From positions 1-64,000 of the forward strand of contig NZ_PPHG01000007.1 of NCBI RefSeq assembly GCF_002904295.1: a DNA stretch of 64,000 nt, written 5' to 3'. The notes under the pieces were generated by a model. The model was not told the origin of the DNA and ran no database searches. It saw nothing but the letters and a program-made list of their open reading frames with translations. A program made the position numbers and the translations under genes. Of this stretch, positions 42,067 to 50,842 are shown piece after piece. Origin of the DNA: Amycolatopsis sp. CA-128772. GTDB taxonomy: Bacteria; Actinomycetota; Actinomycetes; Mycobacteriales; Pseudonocardiaceae. How positions within the stretch are numbered: the first letter of the stretch is position 1; every line of letters starts with the position of its first letter.

Positions 42067-43617
42067 ATGTCCGAGGCCGTGGCGCTCGGCGTCGCCCCCG
42101 CCGTTCCCGCCAAGGGACTGCGCGGCGGCGCGCTCGGCATGGTGTCGTCGATGGTCATCGGGATGTCGTCGACCGCGCCGGCGTACTCCATCGCGGCCAC
42201 GCTGGGGCTGATCGTGCTGGCCGGCACCGGGTTCAAGGCCGCCGCGTTCGTGCTGCTCTCCTTCGTGCCGGTGCTGTTCGTGGCCTTCGCCTTCCGCGAG
42301 CTGAACACCGCGGAACCCGACTGCGGCACCAACTTCACCTGGGCCGCCCGCGCGTTCGGCCCGCACGCCGGGTGGTTCACCGGCTGGGTCGTCACGGTCG
42401 CGCAGCTGCTGGTGATGAGCAGCCAGTCCGCGCTCACCGGCCGGTACACGCTGCTGCTGTTCGGCGCGACGGACGCGGCGGGCAACCGGTGGGTGACGAC
42501 GGCGATCGGCGCGGCTTGGCTGCTGGCGCTGTGCTGGCTCTGCTACCGCGGGATCGAGGTGTCCGCACGGGCGCAGTGGATCCTGCTCGGCGTGGAACTC
42601 ACGGTCCTGGTGCTCTTCTCGGTCGTCGCGCTGGTCCGCGTCTTCGACGGCACGGCCGGGCCGCAGGCGTCGGTGCCGCGGCTGGACTGGCTGTGGCCGG
42701 GCGGGGTCTCCGCCGGCACCGCGGTTTCGGCGGTCCTGCTGGCCGTGTTCATCTACTGGGGCTGGGAAAGCTCGCTGTCGGTCAACGAGGAGTCGGCCGA
42801 CCCGCGCCGCGCGCCGGGGCGGGCCGCGGTGCTCTCGACGGTGCTGCTGGTGCTGAACTACCTGCTCGTGACGGTTGCCGCGCTGGCCTTCGCCGGGGTC
42901 GGCGCCGAGGGGATCGGCCTGGCCAACGAAGCCAACTCGGAGGACGTCCTGGCCGGTCTCGGCGGCGCGGTGTTCGGCGACGGCACCACGGGCAAGGTCC
43001 TGGGCGTGCTGCTGATCGTTTCCGTGCTCACCAGCGGCGCGGCGACCAGCCAGGCGACGATCATGCCGGCCGCGCGCACGACGTTGTCGATGGCCAGCCA
43101 CGGTGCGCTGCCGCGGGTTTTCGGGCGCGTGCACTCGCGGTTCCAGACGCCCACCGTGGCGACCTGGGCGTTCGGGCTGGTGTCGCTGGCCGGGTACGTG
43201 CTGCTCGCGTTGATCAGCGACAACGTGCTGGCCGACTCGGTCGACGCGGTGGGCCTGACCATCGCCATCGAGTACACGATGACGGCGCTGGCCTGCGTCT
43301 GGGTGTTCCGCCGGACGCTCTTCGCGAGCGTGCGCAACTTCGTGCTGCGCGGGCTGCTGCCGTTCACCGGCGGCGTGTTCTTCCTGGCGGTACTGGTGTT
43401 CGCGCTGATCGAGTACGCGCGGCCGGACGCGGGCGAGACGACGGTGTTCGGCATCGGCGGCGTCGCGGTGATCGGCGTGGTGTCGATCGTGCTGGGGGTG
43501 CCGCTGATGTTCGCGGTCCACCGGGCCTGCCGCGAGTTCTTCGCCGGCCGCCGCCTGCCGCGCGGGTTCGTGCCGCGCGGCGGCGACAGCATCGTCAGCC
43601 CAGGTCCCGCCGACTGA
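42067..43617 (+). CDS. APC superfamily amino acid permease
   Basis: 516 residues, about 12 to 14 helices. The APC start GGALGMVSSMVIGMSSTAPAY and the FRELNTAEPDCGTNFTWAAR segment, with TSGAATSQATIMPAARTTLSM later, are typical of actinobacterial amino-acid/polyamine permeases. Substrate unknown. It is divergent from an Lrp regulator and convergent with lysA (23-base overlap). The start ATG follows AGGAGGACCC closely. Confidence 0.88.
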   Translation: MSEAVALGVAPAVPAKGLRGGALGMVSSMVIGMSSTAPAYSIAATLGLIVLAGTGFKAAAFVLLSFVPVLFVAFAFRELNTAEPDCGTNFTWAARAFGPHAGWFTGWVVTVAQLLVMSSQSALTGRYTLLLFGATDAAGNRWVTTAIGAAWLLALCWLCYRGIEVSARAQWILLGVELTVLVLFSVVALVRVFDGTAGPQASVPRLDWLWPGGVSAGTAVSAVLLAVFIYWGWESSLSVNEESADPRRAPGRAAVLSTVLLVLNYLLVTVAALAFAGVGAEGIGLANEANSEDVLAGLGGAVFGDGTTGKVLGVLLIVSVLTSGAATSQATIMPAARTTLSMASHGALPRVFGRVHSRFQTPTVATWAFGLVSLAGYVLLALISDNVLADSVDAVGLTIAIEYTMTALACVWVFRRTLFASVRNFVLRGLLPFTGGVFFLAVLVFALIEYARPDAGETTVFGIGGVAVIGVVSIVLGVPLMFAVHRACREFFAGRRLPRGFVPRGGDSIVSPGPAD

Positions 43618-44938
43618 GGTCCTCCTCGGTCTCGCGGCGCACCAGCAGCGTGGCGACGCCGTCCCGCACGCCGACCAGCGGCGGCCGGCCGGCCTGGTTG
43701 TAGTTCGACGCAAGCGAGTGGTGGTAGGCGCCGGTGCACGGCACGGCCAGCAGGTCGCCGGCGTGCAGGTCGGCGGGCAGGCTGAGGCCGTCGGCGAGCA
43801 CGTCACCGGCTTCGCAGTGCCGGCCGACGACGGTCATCGGGACGCGCTGCGCCTTCGACCGCCGTCCGACCAGGCGCGTGGTGTAGCGGGCGCCGTAGAG
43901 GGCCGGTCGCGCGTTGTCGCTCATGCCGCCGTCGACCGCGACGAAGGTGCGGCTGCCGCGCTTGACCGCGCACACGCGGTACACCGTGATCCCGGCCGGC
44001 CCGACGAGCGCCCGGCCGGGCTCGATCGTCAGGCGGGGCAAGGGGAAGCCGTGCGCCGCGCATTCGTACGCGAGCGCGACGCGCAGCCGCCGCGAGTAGC
44101 CGCCGAGGTCGAACGCGGGCTCGCCGCCGACGTACGGCACCGCGTGCCCGCCGCCGAGGTCGAGCTCCCGCAGCGTGACGCCGTGGGTGTCGCGGATCCG
44201 GACGAGGACCTCGGCCATCCGGCGCGCAGCGGCCTCGTACCGGTCGACGCGGGACACCTGCGAGCCGATGTGGCAATGCAGGCCCTGCAGCCGCAACCCG
44301 GGTTGCTTCTTCACGGCTTCGACGGCGGCGTCGACGTTGTCGGGAACGCCGTCGAGGAGCGAGAAGCCGAACTTCTGGCCTTCGGTGCCGGTGCTGATGG
44401 CGGCGTGCGCCCCGGCGGCGACGCCCGGTGTCACCCGGATCATCACCTGCTGGGCGCCGTGGGCGAGCGCGCCGAGCTGCTCGATCTCGTCGAGCGAGTC
44501 GACGACGATTCGCCGGACGCCGTAGCCGAGCGCGGCCTTCAGGTCTTCGGGCGTCTTCGCGTTGCCGTGCAGCAGCATGCGCTCCGCGGGGAAGCCGACC
44601 GAGCGTGCGACGGCGATCTCGCCGGCGGAGCAGGTGTCGAGCGACAACCCCTCTTTGGCGACCCAGCGCAGGACAGCGCGCGTACACAGCGCCTTGCTCG
44701 CGTACGCGACTTCGACGTCCGGCAGCGCTTCGCGGTACTCGCGCGCGGTGTCTCGGACCTGCTGTTCGTCGATGAGGTAGGACGGCGTCCCGAAGCGGGC
44801 GGCGAGGTGGCTGACGGGCGCGCCGGCGAAGAGCAGCTCGCCGTCTTCGCCGAGTCGGGTGCTTCGCGGCCAGACTCCTGGCTCGAGGTGATCGGCGGCT
44901 TCGCAGCCGAGGCTGGGAAGAAGCTCGCTGAGCGTCAC
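43595..44938 (-). CDS. lysA: Diaminopimelate decarboxylase
   Basis: 447 residues. PLP-binding Lys in VAYASKAL (near residue 78), CSAGEIAVA, LHCHIGSQV, GGGHAVPY and the C-terminal EPGRALVG plus VGRHCEAGDVL with the active-site Cys are all present. It converts meso-DAP into lysine. It may be a second copy used for specialised metabolism, since the main lysA in actinomycetes often sits beside thrA and argS; that cannot be decided here. ATG at 44938. Confidence 0.92.
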   Translation of the reverse strand: MTLSELLPSLGCEAADHLEPGVWPRSTRLGEDGELLFAGAPVSHLAARFGTPSYLIDEQQVRDTAREYREALPDVEVAYASKALCTRAVLRWVAKEGLSLDTCSAGEIAVARSVGFPAERMLLHGNAKTPEDLKAALGYGVRRIVVDSLDEIEQLGALAHGAQQVMIRVTPGVAAGAHAAISTGTEGQKFGFSLLDGVPDNVDAAVEAVKKQPGLRLQGLHCHIGSQVSRVDRYEAAARRMAEVLVRIRDTHGVTLRELDLGGGHAVPYVGGEPAFDLGGYSRRLRVALAYECAAHGFPLPRLTIEPGRALVGPAGITVYRVCAVKRGSRTFVAVDGGMSDNARPALYGARYTTRLVGRRSKAQRVPMTVVGRHCEAGDVLADGLSLPADLHAGDLLAVPCTGAYHHSLASNYNQAGRPPLVGVRDGVATLLVRRETEEDLSRRDLG

Positions 44939-45079
44939 GGGTGCCTCCGGGCATCACGGCGGATCGGACTGCCGCCAGAACACCCCGGCGGGCGGTCCCG
45001 GAGATCACCCGTGAACGCCGTCCTGACGGCCGCGGTTTGCCCGCTTACTCCTTGTTAACGCGCGAGTAACTTGGGTCAC

Positions 45080-45985
45080 TCACGCCAGGCCCCACGAGGA
45101 CAGCAGCCCGGACAGCTCGGCGCGCTCGGGCCCGGTCAGCAGCCGGCTCGGCGGGCGGACGTCCGGGCGGCACAGGCCCAGCTGGCCCAGTGCGTCCTTG
45201 ACCACGCTGACGTTGTTCGCGTTCCCGTTCGCCGCGCGGAGTTCCTCGAACGGGCGGATCCGCTCCCAGACCGTCATCGCCGCCGGGTAGTCGCCTGTGG
45301 ACAGTGCGCGGAACATCTCCAGGGAGATCGCCGGGTCGACGTTCACCAGCCCCGACGTGAAGCCGGTCGCACCGACGGCGAAGTAGCCCGGGGCCGACAG
45401 CTCCGCCAGGCCGGCGATCCACACGAACCGGTCGAAGCCGGCGTCGCGGGCGACCGAGCCGAAGCGCACCGGGTCCGGAACCGCGTACTTCACGCCGATG
45501 ACGTTCGGGGCCGCCTCGCCGAGCGCGTGCAGCTGCTCGCCGGTGATCGCCGGGTTGCGGACGTACAGCACCACCCCGAGTTCGGGGACCGCGGCCGCGA
45601 TCGCCGCGTGGTAGTCGACCCAGCCGTCGTCCGAGACGTACGGGTGGACCGGCTGGTGGATCATGATCAGGTCCGCGCCGGCCGCCCGCGCGTGCACCGC
45701 GGCGCGCGTCGCCGAAGCCACGTCGTGGCCGATGCCCGCGAGCACGCTCGCCCGGCCGGCCGCGGCTTCGACGGTGACTTCGAGGCACTGCCGCGCTTCG
45801 GCCGCGTCGAGCGCGTAGAACTCGCCCGTGTTGCCGTTCGGCGTCACGACCTCGATGCCGCCGGTGATCAGGCGGTCCACCAGCTTCGCGTACGTCTGGC
45901 CGTCGACGGCGCCCTCGGCGTCGAACGGCGTGACCGGGATCGCCACCACCCCGGACAGCCGCCGCCTCTGCTCCTCGAACGTCAT
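45080..45985 (-). CDS. DapA-family aldolase/dehydratase
   Basis: 301 residues of the Schiff-base class I aldolase family. The TPNGNTGEFYALDAAEA motif, the Tyr in VVLYVRN and the catalytic Lys in VIGVKYAVPD are conserved. Members include dihydrodipicolinate synthase, KDG aldolase, 5-keto-4-deoxyglucarate dehydratase and hydroxyproline-pathway deaminase. Its link to an FCD regulator and a divergent ABC importer argues for a catabolic enzyme rather than DapA. ATG overlaps the GntR stop. Confidence 0.85.
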   Translation of the reverse strand: MTFEEQRRRLSGVVAIPVTPFDAEGAVDGQTYAKLVDRLITGGIEVVTPNGNTGEFYALDAAEARQCLEVTVEAAAGRASVLAGIGHDVASATRAAVHARAAGADLIMIHQPVHPYVSDDGWVDYHAAIAAAVPELGVVLYVRNPAITGEQLHALGEAAPNVIGVKYAVPDPVRFGSVARDAGFDRFVWIAGLAELSAPGYFAVGATGFTSGLVNVDPAISLEMFRALSTGDYPAAMTVWERIRPFEELRAANGNANNVSVVKDALGQLGLCRPDVRPPSRLLTGPERAELSGLLSSWGLA

Positions 45986-46692
45986 CGGGCCCCCTTCGGA
46001 TCGCCGGTCTCGGTGGTGCGGTCGCCGGGCAGCTCGAAGGCGACCCGGTCGATGAAATCGGTGATGTGTTTGCGCAGCAGGTGTTCGGTCTGCCGCGCGT
46101 TGCCGCTCTCGGCGGCGTTCAGGATCGCCCGGTGCTCGGCCGCCTCGCCCTGCCAGGTCGGGCTGATGCCCCAGCCCGTGACGGTGATCAGCGCGGCCTG
46201 GTCGCGCAGCCCGTCCAGGACCTCGACCAGCAGCGGGTTCCCGCACCCGGCGTAGAGCGCGCGGTGGAACAGCCGGTTGGCCAGGCTCGCCTTTGCGCGG
46301 TCGGTGGCCGCCGCACCGGTCTCGACGCCGGCCAGCACCTGCCGCGCGGGCTCGAAGTCCGCGCCCCGCTCGACGGCCCGCCGGACGGCTTCGGGTTCCA
46401 GCAGCGCGCGCAGGTCATAGACCGCGTACGCGCTCTCGGCGTCCATGAGCCGGACCGCCGCCCCCTTGTACGTGCTCATCGTGACCAAACCGGAACCGGC
46501 CAGGATTCGCAGGGCCTCGCGCACCGGCGTCTTCGACACCCCGAGCAGGGCGCCGACCTCGGCTTCGACGAGCGTTTCGCCCGGCCCGAACTCGCCGCTC
46601 AAGATCGCTTCCTTGATCGCGTCACGCACGAAATCCGTCCGCGAGACGGGCGGCGGCGGCCTCCGGGCCGAAGAAGTGCTCGCCACTGGCAT
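45982..46692 (-). CDS. GntR/FadR-type regulator (FCD domain)
   Basis: 236 residues. Winged helix with GETLVEAEVGALLGVSKTPVR, then an FCD all-helical domain (YDLRALLEPEAVRRAVERG, EHRAILNAAESGNARQTEHL) whose His/Asp residues bind metal and a carboxylic-acid ligand. It should control the DapA-like gene and the divergent ABC operon in response to their organic-acid substrate. ATG 46692 is preferred over an earlier start that would lie in the A/T-rich operator region (46,693-46,748). Confidence 0.9.
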   Translation of the reverse strand: MPVASTSSARRPPPPVSRTDFVRDAIKEAILSGEFGPGETLVEAEVGALLGVSKTPVREALRILAGSGLVTMSTYKGAAVRLMDAESAYAVYDLRALLEPEAVRRAVERGADFEPARQVLAGVETGAAATDRAKASLANRLFHRALYAGCGNPLLVEVLDGLRDQAALITVTGWGISPTWQGEAAEHRAILNAAESGNARQTEHLLRKHITDFIDRVAFELPGDRTTETGDPKGAR

Positions 46693-46748
46693 GTCCGATC
46701 TGATATACGATGCGACATACAACATTATCACGGACCTAGGGAGCAGCC

Positions 46749-47975
46749 ATGCAGCGTTGCACCGGCTTCCGATTCCGACGAGTGTTGCTGGCGGTGGGCC
46801 TCGCCGCCGGTCTGGCGGCCTGCGGCGCGCCCGGCGGCGACGGTGGCCAGGCGGCGGATCCCCAGGCCGTGCCGGACAAGCCGAGCAAACCCGTCGAGCT
46901 GAACATCCTCGACGTCGCGGGCAACCTGCAGCTCACCAAGCAGATGATCGAGAACTTCAAAGCCGCGCACCCCGAAGTCCTCGCGAAGGTCACCTATTCG
47001 ACGGCGCCCGCGCCGAGCATGGCGGGCAAGCTGAAGGCCGAGCAGGACGGTGGCGTCGCCCAGACGCACCTGGTCCTCAGCGGCACCGACGGCCTCTCGG
47101 CGGGCATCGCGAACGGCACGCTGGCCAAGGTGCTGCCGGACTTCTCGAGCCGGTTCCCGAACCTGATGCAGAACTACCTCGAGCCCGCGGCCAAGATGCA
47201 GGAGCTGGCCAACGGCTACGGCATCGAGGTCGTCTACTACCCCTCCGGCCCGCTGCTGGAGTTCAACCCCGGCGCGGTGCCCGCCGCGCCCGCGTCCCCG
47301 CAGGAGCTGCTCGACTGGGCGAAGGCGCACCCGGAGAAGTTCCAGTACGCCCAGCCGTCGAACTCCGGCCCGGGCCGGACGTTCCTGATGGGCCTGCCCT
47401 ACCTGCTCGGCGACAAGGACCCGAAGGACCCGGACCAGGGCTGGGACAAGACCTGGACGTTCCTGCAGGAGCTCGGCAAGTACGTGAAGTACTACCCGTC
47501 GGGCACGACCGAGACGATGAAGAACCTCGCGTCCGGCTCGGTGGACATGATCATGTCGACGACCGGCTGGGACATCAACCCGCGCAAGCTCGGCACGGTC
47601 CCCGGCACGGTCAAGACGGCGGTCATGCAGCCGATGCACTGGGTCACCGACGCCCAGTACGCGCTCATCCCGAAGGGCCTCTCGCCCGACCAGGAGTCGG
47701 CGATCCTGCAGCTGGTCGCCTGGATGCTCAAGCCGGACCAGCAGGCGATCGCCTACGACGACGGGTACTTCTACCCCGGCCCGGCGGTCAAGGACGTCAC
47801 CCTGCAGATGGCGCCGCAGAAGAGCCAGGACACCCTTCGGCAGTTCGGCCGCCCGGAGTACGACCAGTGGATCGCGCAGTACCCGAAGGAGACCTCGCTG
47901 CCGGCCGAGCAGCAGGTGAAGGCGTTCGACAAGTGGAACCAGCTGGTCGGCGGCTCGAAGGTCGGCAAGAAGTGA
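46749..47975 (+). CDS. ABC transporter substrate-binding lipoprotein
   Basis: 408 residues with a lipoprotein signal ending LAACG. The mature domain is a type-II periplasmic-binding fold (VTYSTAPAPSMAGKLKAEQ, PNSGPGRTF-like binding segment, GSVDMIMSTTGWDINPR). The family resembles binding proteins for spermidine/putrescine, iron or 2-aminoethylphosphonate. ATG at 46749. It opens a four-gene importer operon divergent from the GntR regulator. Confidence 0.88.
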   Translation: MQRCTGFRFRRVLLAVGLAAGLAACGAPGGDGGQAADPQAVPDKPSKPVELNILDVAGNLQLTKQMIENFKAAHPEVLAKVTYSTAPAPSMAGKLKAEQDGGVAQTHLVLSGTDGLSAGIANGTLAKVLPDFSSRFPNLMQNYLEPAAKMQELANGYGIEVVYYPSGPLLEFNPGAVPAAPASPQELLDWAKAHPEKFQYAQPSNSGPGRTFLMGLPYLLGDKDPKDPDQGWDKTWTFLQELGKYVKYYPSGTTETMKNLASGSVDMIMSTTGWDINPRKLGTVPGTVKTAVMQPMHWVTDAQYALIPKGLSPDQESAILQLVAWMLKPDQQAIAYDDGYFYPGPAVKDVTLQMAPQKSQDTLRQFGRPEYDQWIAQYPKETSLPAEQQVKAFDKWNQLVGGSKVGKK

Positions 47976-49015
47976 CGTTCGGGCAGCTGCGGCTGGACGG
48001 CGTCTCGCGCAGCTTCGGCACCGCGAACGCCCTGCGCGGCCTCGACCTCACCATCGCGCGCGGCGAGTTCGTCGCCCTGCTCGGCCCGTCCGGCTGCGGC
48101 AAGTCGACGGCGCTGAACTGCCTGGCCGGCCTGCTGCCGCTGACCGCGGGCAGCATCTGGCTCGACGACGCCCGCATCGACGGCCGGCCGCCGGAGCAGC
48201 GCGGGTTCGGGATGGTCTTCCAGAACTACGCGCTGTTCCCGCACATGTCCGTCCGCGCCAACGTCGGGTTCGGCCTGAAGATGCGCAAGGTCGGCCGCGC
48301 CGAGACCCGGCGCCGGGTGGACGAGGCCCTCCGGCTCGTCCAGCTCACCGAACACGCGGCGAAGTTCCCCGCGCAGCTGTCCGGTGGCCAGCAGCAGCGC
48401 GTCGCCATCGCCCGCGCGGTGGTCTTGGAGCCGCCGGTGGTGCTGATGGACGAGCCGTTGTCCAATTTGGACGCCAAGCTCCGCCTGGAGATGCGGATGG
48501 AGATCCGCCGCCTCCACCAGACGCTCGGCCTGACCACGGTGTACGTCACCCACGACCAGGAGGAGGCGCTGTCGCTGGCCGACCGCCTGGTCGTGCTGCG
48601 CGAGGGCGCCGTCCAGCAGATCGGCACGCCCGAGGAGGTCTACGCGCAGCCGGTCAACAGCTACGTCGCGTCCTTCATGGGCTACCGCAACCTCCTGGAC
48701 GCCACGGTCACCGGCGCCGCGGGCTCGTCGGTCACCGTGGAGGGCGCGGGCGTCCGCCTCACCGGCCGCGGCTCGCTCACCGAAGGCCCGGCGAAGGTGG
48801 CCATCCGCCCGGAGGACTTCGTCGTCGGCGGCGGCACCGAGAACGCCCTCGACGTCACCGCCGAGATCGTCGAGTACCACGGCCGCGAGCTGTCGGTCTC
48901 GGCCCGGCTGGCGTCCGGGGTCCCGGTCTACTTCCGGACCGACGAGCGCCTGGCCCCCGGCGACACCGCGAAGATCGGCGTCCCGGCCGAGCGGGTCCTG
49001 GTGTTCGAGCCGTGA
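47972..49015 (+). CDS. ABC transporter ATP-binding protein (PotA/FbpC type)
   Basis: 347 residues. Walker [10 protein letters not shown], signature [15 protein letters not shown], Walker B VVLMDEPLSNLDAKLR and a C-terminal TOBE domain (VAIRPEDFVVGGG) that regulates uptake. Its GTG overlaps the binding-protein stop (GTGA). Energises import through the two following permeases. Confidence 0.93.
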   Translation: MTFGQLRLDGVSRSFGTANALRGLDLTIARGEFVALLGPSGCGKSTALNCLAGLLPLTAGSIWLDDARIDGRPPEQRGFGMVFQNYALFPHMSVRANVGFGLKMRKVGRAETRRRVDEALRLVQLTEHAAKFPAQLSGGQQQRVAIARAVVLEPPVVLMDEPLSNLDAKLRLEMRMEIRRLHQTLGLTTVYVTHDQEEALSLADRLVVLREGAVQQIGTPEEVYAQPVNSYVASFMGYRNLLDATVTGAAGSSVTVEGAGVRLTGRGSLTEGPAKVAIRPEDFVVGGGTENALDVTAEIVEYHGRELSVSARLASGVPVYFRTDERLAPGDTAKIGVPAERVLVFEP

Positions 49016-49905
49016 CGGCCGTGGCGAGCGCCCGCCCGGCGCTGCGGCACCGGCTGGCCGAACGCGGCATCGACCGCACCCTGCTGCTCCTGGTGCCCGG
49101 CCTGCTGGTCACCGCCTGCCTGTTCCTGTATCCGTTCCTCTACGGCCTCCAATTGTCCTTCGCCCCGCGCAAGGGCGGGGTCTTCGCGAACTACGCCCGG
49201 TTCTTCGGCGACCCGTACCTGCGCGACACGATCTGGACGACGCTCGGCATCGCGCTGCCGGCGACGTTCATCAACGTCCTCGCGAGCATTCCGATCGCGT
49301 ACGTGATGCGCGGCCGCGTCCGCGGCAAACGCCTCCTGACCACGATCCTGGTCGTGCCGATCACGCTCGGCACGGTGCTCACTGCGCAGGGCCTGATCAT
49401 GTACGGCGGACCCGCGGGCTGGCTGAACAAGGTGCTCACCGTCCTGGGCATCACCGACCAGCCGCTGCCGCTGATCCACAACTACACCGGCGTGCTGCTG
49501 TCCTTGGTCATCACCGGCTTCCCGTTCTCCTTCCTGCTGACGCTGTCCTACCTCTCGGGCATCGACCCGTCCCTGGAGAAGGCGGCCGCGACGCTCGGCG
49601 CCAACGGCGTCCAGCGCTTCCGGCGGATCACGCTGCCCCTCCTGGCTCCCGGCCTGGCGATCACCTTCTGCCTTTCGTTCGTGATGGCGTTCTCGGTCTT
49701 CCCGAGCGCGCAGCTCGTCGGCGACCCGGCGAACGAGACGCGCGTGATCTCGATCGCCGCCTACCACGCGGCCTTCGAGGAGTACGACTACTCGATGGGC
49801 TCGGCCGTCGCGATGCTGATGGCGGTGCTCATGCTGATCGTGATCGGCCTGGTCATGGCGTGGCGCGCTACCCTGTACCGCGGAGCGACCGGAGGCAAGG
49901 GATGA
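49012..49905 (+). CDS. ABC transporter permease (PotB type)
   Basis: 297 residues, six helices, with the EAA-type loop KAAATLGANGVQRFRRITLP contacting the ATPase. GTG start in GTGA overlap with the ATPase stop. First of two permeases in the importer. Confidence 0.92.
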   Translation: MTAVASARPALRHRLAERGIDRTLLLLVPGLLVTACLFLYPFLYGLQLSFAPRKGGVFANYARFFGDPYLRDTIWTTLGIALPATFINVLASIPIAYVMRGRVRGKRLLTTILVVPITLGTVLTAQGLIMYGGPAGWLNKVLTVLGITDQPLPLIHNYTGVLLSLVITGFPFSFLLTLSYLSGIDPSLEKAAATLGANGVQRFRRITLPLLAPGLAITFCLSFVMAFSVFPSAQLVGDPANETRVISIAAYHAAFEEYDYSMGSAVAMLMAVLMLIVIGLVMAWRATLYRGATGGKG

Positions 49906-50729
49906 CCGGCTGGGTCGCGCGTCCCGGACGTTGGGTCGTCTGGTCCGTGGTCGCGTTCTTCTTCGTCAACCTCGCCGGCGTCGTGCTCTCGGTGGTGGTC
50001 GACTCGTTCGGCACGCAGTGGTTCGGCAGCTGGCTCCCGGACGGCTTCACCACCCACTGGTACGCCGACGCCTGGCGCGAGTTCGGCCTGTCGGACGTCT
50101 TCCTCACGACGGCGATCGTCGCCCTGGTGGTGATCGCCGTGTCGGTGGCGGTCGGCGTCCCGGCCGCCTATGCACTGGCCCGTCGCTCGTTCCCCGGCAA
50201 GCGCCTGGTGATGCTCCTGTTCGTGCTGCCGATCCTGATCCCTCCCATCACCTACGGCATCCCGCTGGCCACCGTGCTGTACAAGTTCCACCTGGCCGGC
50301 ACGATCACCGGCGTCATCCTGGCCAACCTGGTGCCGTCGGTGCCGTTCGTCGTGCTGACGATGACGCCGTTCATCGAGCAGATCGACCCGAAGATCGAGG
50401 CCGCGGCCCGCATGTCCGGCGCGCGGACCGGCTCGGTGTTCACCCGCATCCTGGGCCCGCTGCTGCTGCCGGGCATCCTGGCCGCGTCGATCCTGGTGCT
50501 GGTCCGCACGGTCGGCATGTTCGAGCTGACGTTCCTCACCGCCGGCCCGGACTCGACGACCCTCGTGGTGGCGCTGTACAACTCCGTGTTCGCCGCGGGC
50601 ATCCGCGCCAACCAGTCGGTCGACGCCATGGCGACCATCTACACCGCGTCCATGCTCGTGCTCCTTCTCGTCGCGTTGCGGTTCGTGAACCCGACCCAGC
50701 TGGTGACCCGGATCCGGGAGGAGACCTGA
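49902..50729 (+). CDS. ABC transporter permease (PotC type)
   Basis: 275 residues, six helices, loop AAARMSGARTGSVFTRILGP. ATG in ATGA overlap with the previous gene. Last gene of the importer; a long inverted repeat follows 10 bases after its stop. Confidence 0.92.
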   Translation: MTGWVARPGRWVVWSVVAFFFVNLAGVVLSVVVDSFGTQWFGSWLPDGFTTHWYADAWREFGLSDVFLTTAIVALVVIAVSVAVGVPAAYALARRSFPGKRLVMLLFVLPILIPPITYGIPLATVLYKFHLAGTITGVILANLVPSVPFVVLTMTPFIEQIDPKIEAAARMSGARTGSVFTRILGPLLLPGILAASILVLVRTVGMFELTFLTAGPDSTTLVVALYNSVFAAGIRANQSVDAMATIYTASMLVLLLVALRFVNPTQLVTRIREET

Positions 50730-50738
50730 CCTGTTCGC

Positions 50739-50777
50739 TCATGCGTTCGACTGTAGCGCGAAAAGTCGAACGCATGA
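50739..50777 (+). terminator. Long inverted repeat after the ABC operon
   Basis: TCATGCGTTCGACT (50739-50752) and its exact complement AGTCGAACGCATGA (50764-50777) form a 14-bp stem with an 11-base loop. A wider pair GTTCGCTC (50733-50740) and GAGCGAAC (50789-50796) overlaps it. Acts most likely as a terminator; being of low G/C for a terminator here, it could also be an operator. Confidence 0.55.
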
Positions 50778-50805
50778 TCGACACGATCGAGCGAACTCGC
50801 AGGTC

Positions 50806-50836
50806 TTGCGCCTCCCCCGAGGGGAGCTGCCACGCT
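50806..50836 (+). promoter_or_regulatory. MerR-type promoter/operator before the MerR gene
   Basis: CTCCCC and GGGGAG (50812-50817 and 50821-50826) form an inverted repeat located between a TTGCGC -35-like hexamer (50806-50811) and a CACGCT -10-like hexamer at 50831, with a 19-base spacer. The long spacer holding the palindrome is the hallmark of MerR-controlled promoters. The -10 is poor, so confidence is limited. Confidence 0.45.
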
Positions 50837-50842
50837 TGCGGC

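Noticed and set aside
45040..45075. Lysine riboswitch near lysA
   Set aside because: The GTTAACGCGCGAGTAAC stretch is only a short symmetric sequence on the 5' side of lysA, with no multi-helix L-box core.
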